Translations under genes and position numbers: made by a program
Origin: Candidatus Thorarchaeota archaeon
GTDB lineage: Archaea > Asgardarchaeota > Thorarchaeia > Thorarchaeales > Thorarchaeaceae
DNA length: 64,000 nucleotides
Direction of reading: 5' to 3'
Assembly: GCA_021498125.1 (NCBI GenBank)
Contig: JAIZWL010000004.1
Location: 62,001-126,000 of the forward strand
Shown here: positions 27,369 to 38,100 of the stretch, piece after piece
How the letters are laid out: each line of letters starts with the position of its first letter
How positions within the stretch are numbered: the first letter of the stretch is position 1
The notes under the pieces: model-generated
Seen by the model: only the letters and a program-made list of their open reading frames with translations
What the model was told of the DNA's origin: nothing
Database searches by the model: none

Positions 27369-30300
27369 TTAATCTAGGTCGATACCAAGACTGTCTAGGA
27401 GCGCATCAAGATCCGCCTTAGAGAGAGATTTGGCCTGCTCGAGGATGATCTCGATCTCATCAGCAGTCATGCCCTTCTTCTCCAGCTTCAGTCGTAGCTC
27501 TTCGAGCTCTGAAGGCGTCTCCGATAGAGTAGGTCGTTCTACTGCCTCCGGAGCTTTACCCTCAGCCGTGGCAAGGGCCTCGGCACGACGAGCCTCTTCT
27601 TGAGCGATGACCTCCTTGAGGAAGCCGGGTCGCTCACTCGCCTTCATTCGTGCAAGATCAGCCTTGAAGGCCTCAATCTCTTCATCGCCAAGACCAGTTA
27701 TCTCAGCAAGCCGAGCGAGAAGCTCGTCCACCTCTGGAATTATGGCCTTGATAGGATACCCCTCAATATCGGCCAAGTCCTTCTTGAGTTTGACAGGTTC
27801 CAACTCGGTATTCACGATGTCGAGGATCATCTCCTGACGTGAAGCAACAGGTGGAATCCGCGGAATCCGGCCCTTTCTCAGGAGACGAATCATTGCATTC
27901 AGCCACCGGATCATCTGGGGGACGCTATAGACCTTGACGTAGAAGAATAATAGCGCAGCCAAGATGACAAAGCTGACACTCCCGAAGGTAATAGCGGTCT
28001 GGACAGCAATCTGGGCAGCCGAGGGACTCGACTGAATAACGAACTGTATCTGCTGAGTCGCGTAGTTATTCTTACTGAAAGTCACACTCATTGGGAAGTT
28101 ACCCGCATCACCTACAAAGAAGGAGAGGACATAGGTGCCATTTCCTTCTGCTCGCATATAGTCGGGGAAGTAAGTCAGATTACCCGGACCAAGAGTGACC
28201 TGTGGAATGACACCATCAATACCAACATTGTGATCGAGATCCCAGTACTGGATAGTGATCTCAATGGTGGCACCGGGCACGGTCTTGATAGTCTGTGTTG
28301 CCACAAAGTATGTCGTCAATATTGGTCGGATTATCAGTTCCAAGTTTAGCGGGCTTATCTGATAGTACGACGCATCAAAGGTAATGCTTATGCTATACGT
28401 GTCGATCGGGAGATAATCTGGAACAGTCAGCGAGTAGGATCCATTGGCCATCGGAATAAGCTGTATGGAGCCGATGGTCTCCCAGATCGCGTAGCCATTG
28501 ATACCAGTGACCGTCTCACCAGTAAGCGAGTTTTTCACAGTGAAGATGATTGTCGAACTCTCATTGATTGGGACCGAGACACGTTTCAGACCCTGAATAG
28601 TAGTCGGGATCCGAGTCATGACCAGATTGACCTCTTTGAGCGCAGTATTGTGGTTTGGCTTGGCAAACTCCACATCCACATCATAGGTTCGGGGCACAGT
28701 CATGTTGAGAATCAATGCAACTGTGTACGTCCCATTATGCAGATCCGTGATTGTCACAGCGCCTCCATCCCAGTTGACTGTCACATCCGCATCCATAACA
28801 GGAGTGGAGTCATGCGTGTTGTTGAGGTAAAACCTGAAAATGACCATGTCACCATGATAGCCTGACTTGGTCACAGTGTCCGGAATAGCTTCAACGGGGA
28901 TCGCAAGAACATTGAAGCTGATAGTACGCTGAGAGATCGCGTAACCAGTCTTTGCGGCCGAAACACGCAGTTGATACGATTGGACGTTCAGCTCACTTGC
29001 ATTCAACTCGGCACGGTAGGTATGATCGGGTTGCTCAACAAAGAACCCTGAGATTCCGCCAACCTTGTAAGACACGCTGGCACCAGAGATGCGTTCTCCA
29101 AGATAGGTGTCATTATACTCGGCCGTGAGCACCACAATATCCCCGTAATAGGCGGACATCGTGATAACACCACCATTTACCCAAATACCAGTGAAAACTG
29201 GCGAAACCGTCACATCAAGGACGATATCGAGGAATGAATAGCTATCGGCAATAGCACGCACAACGGCCTGGTATTGACCCACTGCAAAACCACTAGCATC
29301 AATAATGCCACTATAGTATCCGGGAGTCCCATTGTACGTGAGCACATAAGCGGTATCATTCCAAGTGATAGTGACTGTTGCAAGATTGACCGGATTATGA
29401 CGAGCGTTATCTTCCAGATAGACCCAGATCGGAACTGATGTCGAAGCGACTATCTGAATACTCGAGCTCTGCGGCAGAATTGTGCCAGAGGCCTTTGTGA
29501 GAACCATGGAGATACTCTTTGAACGCGTCTGATAGAACTCACGCGACACTCGAACAGTCAGGTCATAAGTCCCATAGGACTGTGTTGTTGTGTCGAGGTA
29601 CAGGATGTAGGTCCCATTGTGAAGATCAGTAAAGTTGTAGACGGTAATATTCCACAACAGTTGCGCAGTCATCTCAGGAACTGAGGTATTATGGTAGGGT
29701 TCACGGACATCGATTCGAATCGGAATGATCGCGCCCCATTCGTCGTAATAGGATGTATGCTCAAGATATATCTCGACCGTGAGAGCCCCTGGCTGGATAG
29801 TGACCGATGCCTCTGCTGTACGATAATTGGATAACGACGCATTCACGGTAAATGGATAAGCTTGGGCAAGGAGCCCGGTCGTATTGATAGCAAGCTGATA
29901 TACTCCACCACCAATATAGTTTATCGAGACAGAGGTGCCATAAAGACTATACCAATCGGTTTCAACGGTTGCCCCAGTCAATGCAACATCGTGATCAACG
30001 TCGTAAAAGGTGACATTCACTATCTGTAGCTCACCAATAGGCAGCGATGCCGCTGGAGGAGCCTCACTGATCAGGTTTGTCTGGATCAAGCGAATCACGC
30101 CCACCACATTTGTAATAGTACGTGATCTGTAGAAGGGCGAACCGCTCTTACTGGCTGTTAAATTGAAATAGACAGAACCAGTGCCACCGAATTGATCTGT
30201 TGGAACCAGCACAGTATACGAGCCATTACCATTGTCCGTAAGATAGTAGGTGGGAGAACTCACATTGACAAAAGTCAGTGCAACAGCAGCTCCACTTATC

Positions 30301-33300
30301 CCCTCATCAGAGATATAGTCGATGTATTGGAAAATAATTGACATATTATCGAGATAGGGAGTGGACTCGACAAGGGAGAAGAAGATCTGTGTGGGCCGTT
30401 CCACAGTTGTGGCAGTAGTCGTTGTACTACGGGGAGCATAGTACGGAGCCCCAGAACTTCGATCTATGGCTATCTGAATCTCTTCATTTGTCACCAACGA
30501 GGTCGAACTCAGAAGTGAAGAGTTAAAGCTGATCTCATAGTATGTACCGTGATTGATCAATGCATAATTGCTGTCTGTTATGACCGTATGGCCAACGCCA
30601 TGGCTCAGAGTGATGTGCGACTTTGCGATTGCTATCAGATCACCAGTCAGGAAATCACTGAACTTGAAAGTAAAGGTCACATTCTCCTTGAATGGAATCT
30701 CGCCTGGTGTCTGAACAAGAATTATCTGCGTATATCGCTGTATCACACGAGCGTTGATGGTCTTTGAGGCTGACTGATAGAATGGTGCACCACTACGACT
30801 CAGCGCCACATTAATCGGGAACGAGGCAACCGAACCGAGTGCAACTGAATCGATCTCAATACGATACTGGCCATTACCGATATAGGTGACCCAGTAATTG
30901 GAGGCATCGAGTGCCGAAGAGGAATTACTACAACTCACAACAACTGTTGCACCTTCAATTGGAGACCCGGTGGAATCATCTGTATAGGTCACGACAAAAG
31001 TAACGTTCTCTGCATAAGGAGTCGGGTCAGGAATATCATACCCCAATTGGGTCACTCTCTTGCTTACGGAGAGTGATAAAAGATCAGTGGCATCAGCCTC
31101 ATAATTTGAGCCTGTATAGACAATGGTGACATTGAGGATAAAGGTGCCATCTGACGAGAATGCAGAACTATTGAGCTCAACACTATAGTGGCCGTTTCCA
31201 AGATCGGTCACTGTGTACCAACCTGCAAGTGAGGCATTGAGCGTGAGGATGCCCACCATGTTCGCTGAAGAACCACTCACAAGATCAGTGTAGACGAATT
31301 CAAGGGTCACGTTGTTCTTCCACTGAACGCCCGGAACCGAGATATGAGACAGCTGGGTACTTCTACGAGACACATAGACAGTAAAACCAAAGGAGGCGAC
31401 ATCTTCGTAGAAGGGCGAACCTGTCCAAGCAACATTCAGATGAAGGGTGAAAGTGCCAATGCCACCCAGACTTGATGTGTTGATAGCCATTGTAAAGAGC
31501 TTGGTAGTGCCGTCATAAGATAGTGTATACACAACACTCCCCTCAGATAGACTGATCGTCAGGGAACTACTATTAGCAATTCGTGCAGTGCTTAGGGAGT
31601 CAACATAACTGAAAGAGAGATTTGCAAGCTCACCATATGGTGTCCCCTGAACTGGACTGTTATCAACATAGGTTGGTCGCTCTAATACGATGAGGGTCAC
31701 ATCCATTGTCTTGTTCTCGTACAGTGGGGGTTGACCCGATTTCCACATGAATTCAATTCTAAAGACAAAGGATCCCACAGCGTTGAACAGAGAAGAGTTG
31801 AGTCGGAACTCGTAGGTCCCAGGATTCCCGGACAATTCCATTATGACAAAATCGGACTGTGTGACAGGATGTCCAGTAGTCAGCGGGGTGATACGGACAA
31901 AGACACCATTTGTTCCATTTGAGATACGTGTGGAATTCACTACATCCCAATAGACTGCGGTGAAGGTGAAATTCTCAAGATAGTATTTTGCTGTCGGAGC
32001 CTGTTCAAGGTAGAGATCTGTGTCCGTACCAAGAACACGAACAGTCGTGTCAATGGTCCCATTCTTGTATTTGGTAGTCCCGGGATCGGTCCACCGAACA
32101 GTAATTCTGAGATCTTTCCACCCGATAGTGCCCCACTGTTCTGCCTTGAGGGTGATGTTATAGTGTCCCGCGCCCAGACTTGAAACAGCCACATTCCATG
32201 TGAGAGTTGCTGTTGGTGAGCTGACTTCGATACGGACGTAACCAGTGCTGTTGACTATCCCCTCTCCAAGATCCGTGTCACGGTATTCAACAAGGATGAC
32301 TATGTCAGTCTGATATGGAGTCTGCTCAACTGGACTGTCTAAGACAAACAGGGTATTGTGACTGCGGACTTGAACATCGACTGTGAAAGTATGGTTCTGA
32401 TACCCGCCCTTGGTGACCGTGAAATTGACCACATAGTATTCACCCGGAGCAGTAAGAGGATCATCGCTCTCGGTGAAAATCGTGATCTCGTAAGTACCCG
32501 GCGAGGTCTCGATCACAGTATAGTTCTTCTCACCAGCAGAATGGAAACTTGTCCAGTTGCAGACAATTGAACTATTTGAACCCGTGATAGGCTGGTTGGA
32601 GTCGGTGTCGGTCCATGTCAATGAAAACGAGGCGGATTCACCAACTGGGATGGACAACTGATTTGCCGTGTAGGATATTGTATTGTAGATCTCACGTACT
32701 TCAACGAAAAGAATCATACTCTTTGTAAGTACAAAGGAAGCACTTGCCGTGATCGCAAGAGGATACTCGCCAAGATCAACGCCTGTCATGTCCAGAGTGA
32801 CGTGGTAGATGCCATTCCCAGACTCAACGACAGAATAAGAGCCAGTCCAGTTACAGCTGATTGTGGCACCGGTGATACCCGTACCATTCACATTCGTATA
32901 ATTGACATCAAACGACTGATCTTTACCGATTGCATCAGAGATGCCGGGATATTGTGGGGATGACACTGTGGCATCATAGTGAATATTGAACACAAGATGA
33001 GCAGTCGACAGGTCGTAGGCACCATGCGTCCAAGTGAAGTCCATCGTGTAGGCACCCTTACCAGTCACATTGGTGGTGTCAACAACCTTGGTATATTCAC
33101 CAGTACCACTATCGTCAAAGGAACCACTCCCGCCAGCCCAAGTGAACTGAAGTGTTCCACCCGAAACTAGAACATCACTGTCGGTATCGTTGACCTTGAG
33201 AATCACAAGTACAAGATCCCCATAGGTCACATTAGTCACCCATGTTCCCACAGCATCTGAGGGATAACTGATGACTATGTCCGATGAGTGGATCACGTTA

Positions 33301-35126
33301 AAGGCGCGCTTGAAGAATCCAACATTGCGAGTATAGGTATTGGTGCCCGAGTCCTCTGTAAATGCCTGAATCATCCAAGAACCAGCACTTGCATTAGCTC
33401 CTGCTAGAGTAAATGTCGGAGAGGTTGCATAGCCTGAACCGTCAACGGTCGCCAAGACCGAATACCAGCTGGAACCACTGGGATCGAACACGGTAATGTT
33501 GACCACTGAGTTCGTGTAAGACATGCCAACATTGACCCGGACTTGCGTTGTATCGTCGGCACGGAAGGAAATGGTGCGTGTCCAGCTTGACGTGCTTGGA
33601 TCCTTGACCTCAATATCAGTGATCATGTTCGGGGCCGTACTTAGGATTCGCCAGTAACCATACCTCCCTGCTTCAGTGGTCACCTGATAGGCTGACACAT
33701 TGAGATACCCATCACCGGGATCTCCACCAGACCAGCCAGTCGTGAGATTGGTCGCGGGATCTAAGGGTCGAGCAACTGAATAGACATCACGATTGAGGGG
33801 TATTGTCTGATTGAAGAAATATCGATTCGAGTAGCCAGTCGGAATATCTGCAAGATAGAATGTTGAGAAAGAGGCATCAGTACCATTTTGAACCGTGTAG
33901 GATTCCCCATATGCTGTAGGATTGATATCATAGACCGTTCGAGTGCCAGTGCGCCGAGCAAAGGTGTTGACTGCAATATCGAACTCCACCTGAATAAACC
34001 TGTTCGGATCAGGTGTCGAGGGAGTCGGAGCCCACGTAAAGTTCAACTTGACAGGATTTGTGGTCCAAGGTGATGCGGGCGTTTGGTAGATGTGGCCATT
34101 TCCCCAGCCTGCATCAGTGGTGACATCTTCACCGTTCATCTTTAGATTGACATTTGCAGGCGTGGCAAGCGTCTTGAGATACAAGCGGACATTATCAAAC
34201 TTGGCAGTAGGTCCAATCTCGGGATCATAACCGACATTCTGTTTACTCCAGAGCCCGATCTCAATATCTACAGTCGTGAGTGAGAAGATATCAGTGGGGA
34301 CACTCACAAGACCTGAATCAAACCAAGTCCGTTCCGCAGCAATGTCATCAAAGACAAGCTGCCAGACCATAGACCCTTCCACACGTGCATAGACTGCAAA
34401 GGATCCAGTCATATTATAGTGCGTATCATCTTTGGTCTGAGCCCAATAATCCAGTCTCAGACCCGCCCATACAACAGAGCCTCGATCAACGGTCATGGAC
34501 TGAGAGGCATATGCAAAATCCCCGTTATCATAGTAATAGGGTGCACTTCCAGAGTTGCTGCTGATCTCAACATCAATACAGCCACCACCAGAAGCATCAC
34601 CGGTGGAATTGTAGGAGGAAATGGGAGTACTATATGAACCAGCGTCCGTGTTGCCTAGGGACCAGTTGCCAGTACCAATCGCAGTTGAGAAGTCGTCATT
34701 CTTGATCCATGTGCGATTCTCCGTCAGTCCGGTGATTGTGGCCTCTGTATAGTACGCTTCCCAGTCGGTGCCTGTAGGTACATCTACTGACACATCTGTT
34801 GTCGTACCATTGGTAAGGTATTTCATCGATTGGTCCTGTAGACGATCGGTCCGGTTGCCATATTCACCACCCTGAAGATATTCGGACGTTCCACTCCACT
34901 CGACCCAGCCCTGATCGGTCAAGACAAATTCATGAAGCTCTTCACCGGGACCAAGCTTAATTTGTTGACCATCACCGATATCGACCACTCGCGAGCCAGT
35001 AGTACTATCAGTGGGACTCGGACCAGTCGTGGATAAGGGACTGGTGACAATCGCGGCCTGTAAGACAAACAGGGTCAGCGCAAATGCAACAAATGCCATG
35101 GGAACAAGTCTTCGACGCACATTCAT
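27369..35126 (-). CDS. Giant Ig-like repeat surface protein with cytosolic helical tail (2585 aa)
   Basis: After a signal peptide (residues 8-28) comes a conserved N-terminal part (IKLGPGEELHEFVL...ENRTW) and a jelly-roll-like domain (about 130-330). About 18 Ig/transthyretin-like units of 90-110 residues follow (about 620-2360), with the recurring pattern TPY.....F...Y.D...G..I..A..........G.Y. One membrane span lies at about 2372-2398. The cytosolic tail of about 180 residues contains two helical blocks: SERPGFLKEVIAQEEARRA and, at the end, MTADEIEIILEQAKSLSKA. It is a full-length paralogue of the upstream gene, whose stop overlaps this ATG by one base (TAATG). GGAGG lies 12 bases upstream. 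The layout suggests an adhesive stalk linked to a cytosolic binding module. Ligand and partner are unknown. Confidence 0.9.
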   Translation of the reverse strand: MNVRRRLVPMAFVAFALTLFVLQAAIVTSPLSTTGPSPTDSTTGSRVVDIGDGQQIKLGPGEELHEFVLTDQGWVEWSGTSEYLQGGEYGNRTDRLQDQSMKYLTNGTTTDVSVDVPTGTDWEAYYTEATITGLTENRTWIKNDDFSTAIGTGNWSLGNTDAGSYSTPISSYNSTGDASGGGCIDVEISSNSGSAPYYYDNGDFAYASQSMTVDRGSVVWAGLRLDYWAQTKDDTHYNMTGSFAVYARVEGSMVWQLVFDDIAAERTWFDSGLVSVPTDIFSLTTVDIEIGLWSKQNVGYDPEIGPTAKFDNVRLYLKTLATPANVNLKMNGEDVTTDAGWGNGHIYQTPASPWTTNPVKLNFTWAPTPSTPDPNRFIQVEFDIAVNTFARRTGTRTVYDINPTAYGESYTVQNGTDASFSTFYLADIPTGYSNRYFFNQTIPLNRDVYSVARPLDPATNLTTGWSGGDPGDGYLNVSAYQVTTEAGRYGYWRILSTAPNMITDIEVKDPSTSSWTRTISFRADDTTQVRVNVGMSYTNSVVNITVFDPSGSSWYSVLATVDGSGYATSPTFTLAGANASAGSWMIQAFTEDSGTNTYTRNVGFFKRAFNVIHSSDIVISYPSDAVGTWVTNVTYGDLVLVILKVNDTDSDVLVSGGTLQFTWAGGSGSFDDSGTGEYTKVVDTTNVTGKGAYTMDFTWTHGAYDLSTAHLVFNIHYDATVSSPQYPGISDAIGKDQSFDVNYTNVNGTGITGATISCNWTGSYSVVESGNGIYHVTLDMTGVDLGEYPLAITASASFVLTKSMILFVEVREIYNTISYTANQLSIPVGESASFSLTWTDTDSNQPITGSNSSIVCNWTSFHSAGEKNYTVIETSPGTYEITIFTESDDPLTAPGEYYVVNFTVTKGGYQNHTFTVDVQVRSHNTLFVLDSPVEQTPYQTDIVILVEYRDTDLGEGIVNSTGYVRIEVSSPTATLTWNVAVSSLGAGHYNITLKAEQWGTIGWKDLRITVRWTDPGTTKYKNGTIDTTVRVLGTDTDLYLEQAPTAKYYLENFTFTAVYWDVVNSTRISNGTNGVFVRITPLTTGHPVTQSDFVIMELSGNPGTYEFRLNSSLFNAVGSFVFRIEFMWKSGQPPLYENKTMDVTLIVLERPTYVDNSPVQGTPYGELANLSFSYVDSLSTARIANSSSLTISLSEGSVVYTLSYDGTTKLFTMAINTSSLGGIGTFTLHLNVAWTGSPFYEDVASFGFTVYVSRRSTQLSHISVPGVQWKNNVTLEFVYTDLVSGSSANMVGILTLNASLAGWYTVTDLGNGHYSVELNSSAFSSDGTFILNVTIVYTGSNYEADATDLLSLSVSKRVTQLGYDIPDPTPYAENVTFVVTYTDDSTGSPIEGATVVVSCSNSSSALDASNYWVTYIGNGQYRIEIDSVALGSVASFPINVALSRSGAPFYQSASKTINARVIQRYTQIILVQTPGEIPFKENVTFTFKFSDFLTGDLIAIAKSHITLSHGVGHTVITDSNYALINHGTYYEISFNSSLLSSTSLVTNEEIQIAIDRSSGAPYYAPRSTTTTATTVERPTQIFFSLVESTPYLDNMSIIFQYIDYISDEGISGAAVALTFVNVSSPTYYLTDNGNGSYTVLVPTDQFGGTGSVYFNLTASKSGSPFYRSRTITNVVGVIRLIQTNLISEAPPAASLPIGELQIVNVTFYDVDHDVALTGATVETDWYSLYGTSVSINYIGGGVYQLAINTTGLLAQAYPFTVNASLSNYRTAEASVTIQPGALTVEIYLEHTSYYDEWGAIIPIRIDVREPYHNTSVPEMTAQLLWNITVYNFTDLHNGTYILYLDTTTQSYGTYDLTVRVSREFYQTRSKSISMVLTKASGTILPQSSSIQIVASTSVPIWVYLEDNARHNPVNLATVTITWNDTAYVLTYNGTPGYYSGIIDASGFAVGQYQAVVRAIADSYSFLDIVLDVTVSPVFTGIWVNGGVITMSAYYGDIVVLTAEYNDTYLGERISGASVSYKVGGISGFFVEQPDHTYRAELNASELNVQSYQLRVSAAKTGYAISQRTISFNVLAIPVEAIPDTVTKSGYHGDMVIFRFYLNNTHDSTPVMDADVTVNWDGGAVTITDLHNGTYTVALILNMTVPRTYDVDVEFAKPNHNTALKEVNLVMTRIPTTIQGLKRVSVPINESSTIIFTVKNSLTGETVTGINGYAIWETIGSIQLIPMANGSYSLTVPDYLPIDTYSISITFDASYYQISPLNLELIIRPILTTYFVATQTIKTVPGATIEITIQYWDLDHNVGIDGVIPQVTLGPGNLTYFPDYMRAEGNGTYVLSFFVGDAGNFPMSVTFSKNNYATQQIQFVIQSSPSAAQIAVQTAITFGSVSFVILAALLFFYVKVYSVPQMIRWLNAMIRLLRKGRIPRIPPVASRQEMILDIVNTELEPVKLKKDLADIEGYPIKAIIPEVDELLARLAEITGLGDEEIEAFKADLARMKASERPGFLKEVIAQEEARRAEALATAEGKAPEAVERPTLSETPSELEELRLKLEKKGMTADEIEIILEQAKSLSKADLDALLDSLGIDLD

Positions 35127-38100
35127 TATTCCATTCCTCCTTCCTTGAGCTGGTCGAGTAAGGCATCTATCTCCGCCTTAGTCAGATTTTGTGCTTGCTC
35201 AACTAAGATATCGACCTCAGACTCATCTATCCCAAGTGATAGAAGCTGTTCTCTAAGATGAGCCAACTCATCCTCCGTGAGCTTCCGAGTCAGCTCCTCC
35301 GGAGGCACCTCCTCGGCCGCTTCGGCAAGATCACGAGCACGTCTTGCCCGCTCTTGTCGAATGACCTCCTGAACGAAGCCCGCACGTTCACTGGGCCTCA
35401 TCTTTTCAAGGTCGGTTCGTAGAGTCTCTAGGTCCTTCTCCGTCAATCCCACTATTGCGGCCAGCTCTTCGAGTAATGCCTCAACATCAAGAGCCGAGAT
35501 ATCGACCGTCGATAGCGCGACATCCTCCATTGTCTTGGTGATACGCACAGAGGCAAGATCCGCATTCATCTCGTCTAGAAGCATCTCTCTTCGTGTGCGG
35601 ACCTTCGGTTTCTCAGGAACACCACCCTTCCGGACCTTCTTCCACATCGCAATGATAATCCGTAACATCTTCGGAACTGAGAGAACCTTGATGTACAACG
35701 CACCGAAACCGCTCAGCAGAAAAATCGCAGCGGCAAGCCATCCAATTCCTGTGTAGAGCGATTGCTGCTCTGGAGTCATGATTGTATAGACCGCAAGAGA
35801 ATATTCGGAGGTGGCGTAATCAGATTTTGAGAGTACTATATTGATATCAAACGCCTTGATACCGTGACCAACAAACCCGAACTCGTAAGTACCATTACCA
35901 AAGTCGCGTGTGAGTTCAGGTACTGCATCAGCAGTGGTATCAGCAGTGCTGTTCATCGCACCCGGGATCGCAACATTATGATCCTCATCCCAATAGGTCA
36001 CCCGAACTACGAACTCCTCCCCATCATAGAGAGTGACTGGTGGTGGAGTGACCAACAGCTTTGTTCGAATTGTCCGGATAGTCAGACTCACTTGGGAGGT
36101 CGCCGCGGAATAGTTGCCTTTCGTGAGGGAGATTCGTATGAGATACGGTGTTGATCGTATCGAAAGGCGACTTGCCTCGGTTTCTGTGGGACCGAACCGA
36201 TACGACCCATTCGCTAAGGGGGTCAATGAGACCGCCCCAAACTCCCAGATCGCTGCTGCTGTTGCACCTGTAATTAGCTGACCTGTCAGGGTGTCGCGGA
36301 ATGTAAACAGGATCGTATAGTCATCTCCAACAGGGAAATCGATCTCATATGGTCCTTCAAGTGCTGTAGGCCGCGGCCTGACAACAAGTTTGACTAAGGT
36401 AAAACCGGATTTGTGTCTCGGCTTCTGGAAGGACACAAAGACATCATATCCAAGTGGACCAGCGCTCACACTTGTCGAATCGATTGACAAGACATAGGTG
36501 CCATTATTCAGGTCTTCAAGAACACCAGTTATGCTACCAAGCTCGAACGACGCGGTCGAACCGTTAATACCTTGGTTATTGTAATCATCCCAGAAGACAA
36601 AGGTAAAAGTGGCATTTGTCCCATAATAGACTTCCACCAGTGCATCATAGACGATGACCCTTGTTGGAATCGATTCCACAGTGAGAAGGAATTGGGTCGT
36701 AGCCGGAGTATGAGCAGACTTTGAACTGGAAACAGTAATGACCCAATTCTGAACATCAAGAGCACTAGTATCAATGAGGGCTGTATAGTAACCAGGTTCA
36801 ACAGCTGGGCTGAGGTTGCCAATTAATGGACCAACACCATATACAACAGTCGCATCGACTACTGGTGCATTGAGATCTGTGTTGTTCAAGTAGACTGTAA
36901 TATTGATCATATCACCGTAGACTGCGGAGATCTTCGAAATACTGTGATATGGCATCATATCCGTTGAGATCTCGCGCACCTCGAGAGATACTTGGGTACT
37001 TGAGCTTCTGTAATTAGTAGAGACCGCCTGCACAAGTACTTGATAGTTACCCACAGGTACATCTGTAACTGTAAGAGTTCCCAAATACTTGCCCTGCGAA
37101 GCGTTCCAAGTGAGAGTCCCATTTCCGCCAGACCAACTGAAGACAAGAGTCCCAACGGAAATAACACTACCATTACTTGCCAGTGCATAGACAGCCTCTA
37201 CTGCAATAGTCTGACCATTTACAACACTTAGTGAACTGAGCGCCAGAGAGATAGTTGCAGGCACTTTACCTAATCGGAATTCAACATCCATATCTCGAAC
37301 TTCGTGATTGGTCTTTGTGAAGTGCAAAGACACAGTGTATACTCCTGCATTGTAGGTCTTTGAGGGCACAGTGACGTTGTAAAGGCCGCCGCCAACATCG
37401 GTCATAGAATAATTATCCCCATGAATCTGGATATTCACCGTACCACCGAGTATCGGCGATCCGTCACGAGCATCTGTCACATTCGCGGTGAAGACTATCG
37501 CTTCGCCCCAGATCGGGTAGACCGGGTTATTACTCAATTCTATGGCAACGGGGACCGGCGAGAGGACTATATCGGCAGTCACAGTCTTATTGAAATGCAG
37601 ATATTTGGACGCATTCACATCAAAGATGTATGTCCCGGCCACCAGACCCGTAGTGTCTATTGTCAGATTGTATACACCGTCACCCAATTCAGTCAATGTG
37701 TAAGAAGTGCCATGCTGAGAACCCCAATTGGTCTTGACATCTGCATTGATGATACCAAGTCCCGACTTGATATTTATAAATGTAATATTCACTTGAACCA
37801 TGTCACCAGAGTAATAGGTCACACCAGAGGGGACAACCACTGAGAGAACAGTGGCAACAGGATTGACAATGATACTATACCTGATATTGGTGTGATTCTG
37901 ATAATACGGTGAGCCAGTAATACTGACGTTCACAGAGAAATAGTATCTGCCAGTTGAAACAAATGTACTCGTGTTGACACGGACCTCATATGTACCATCG
38001 TTGTTGTCAATGAACCATGCTTGAATCGGGGTCGTGTTTAGACATGCCACGGTAAATGTGGCACCAGTTATCCCTACAGAAGTGGAATAATCGCTGAATT

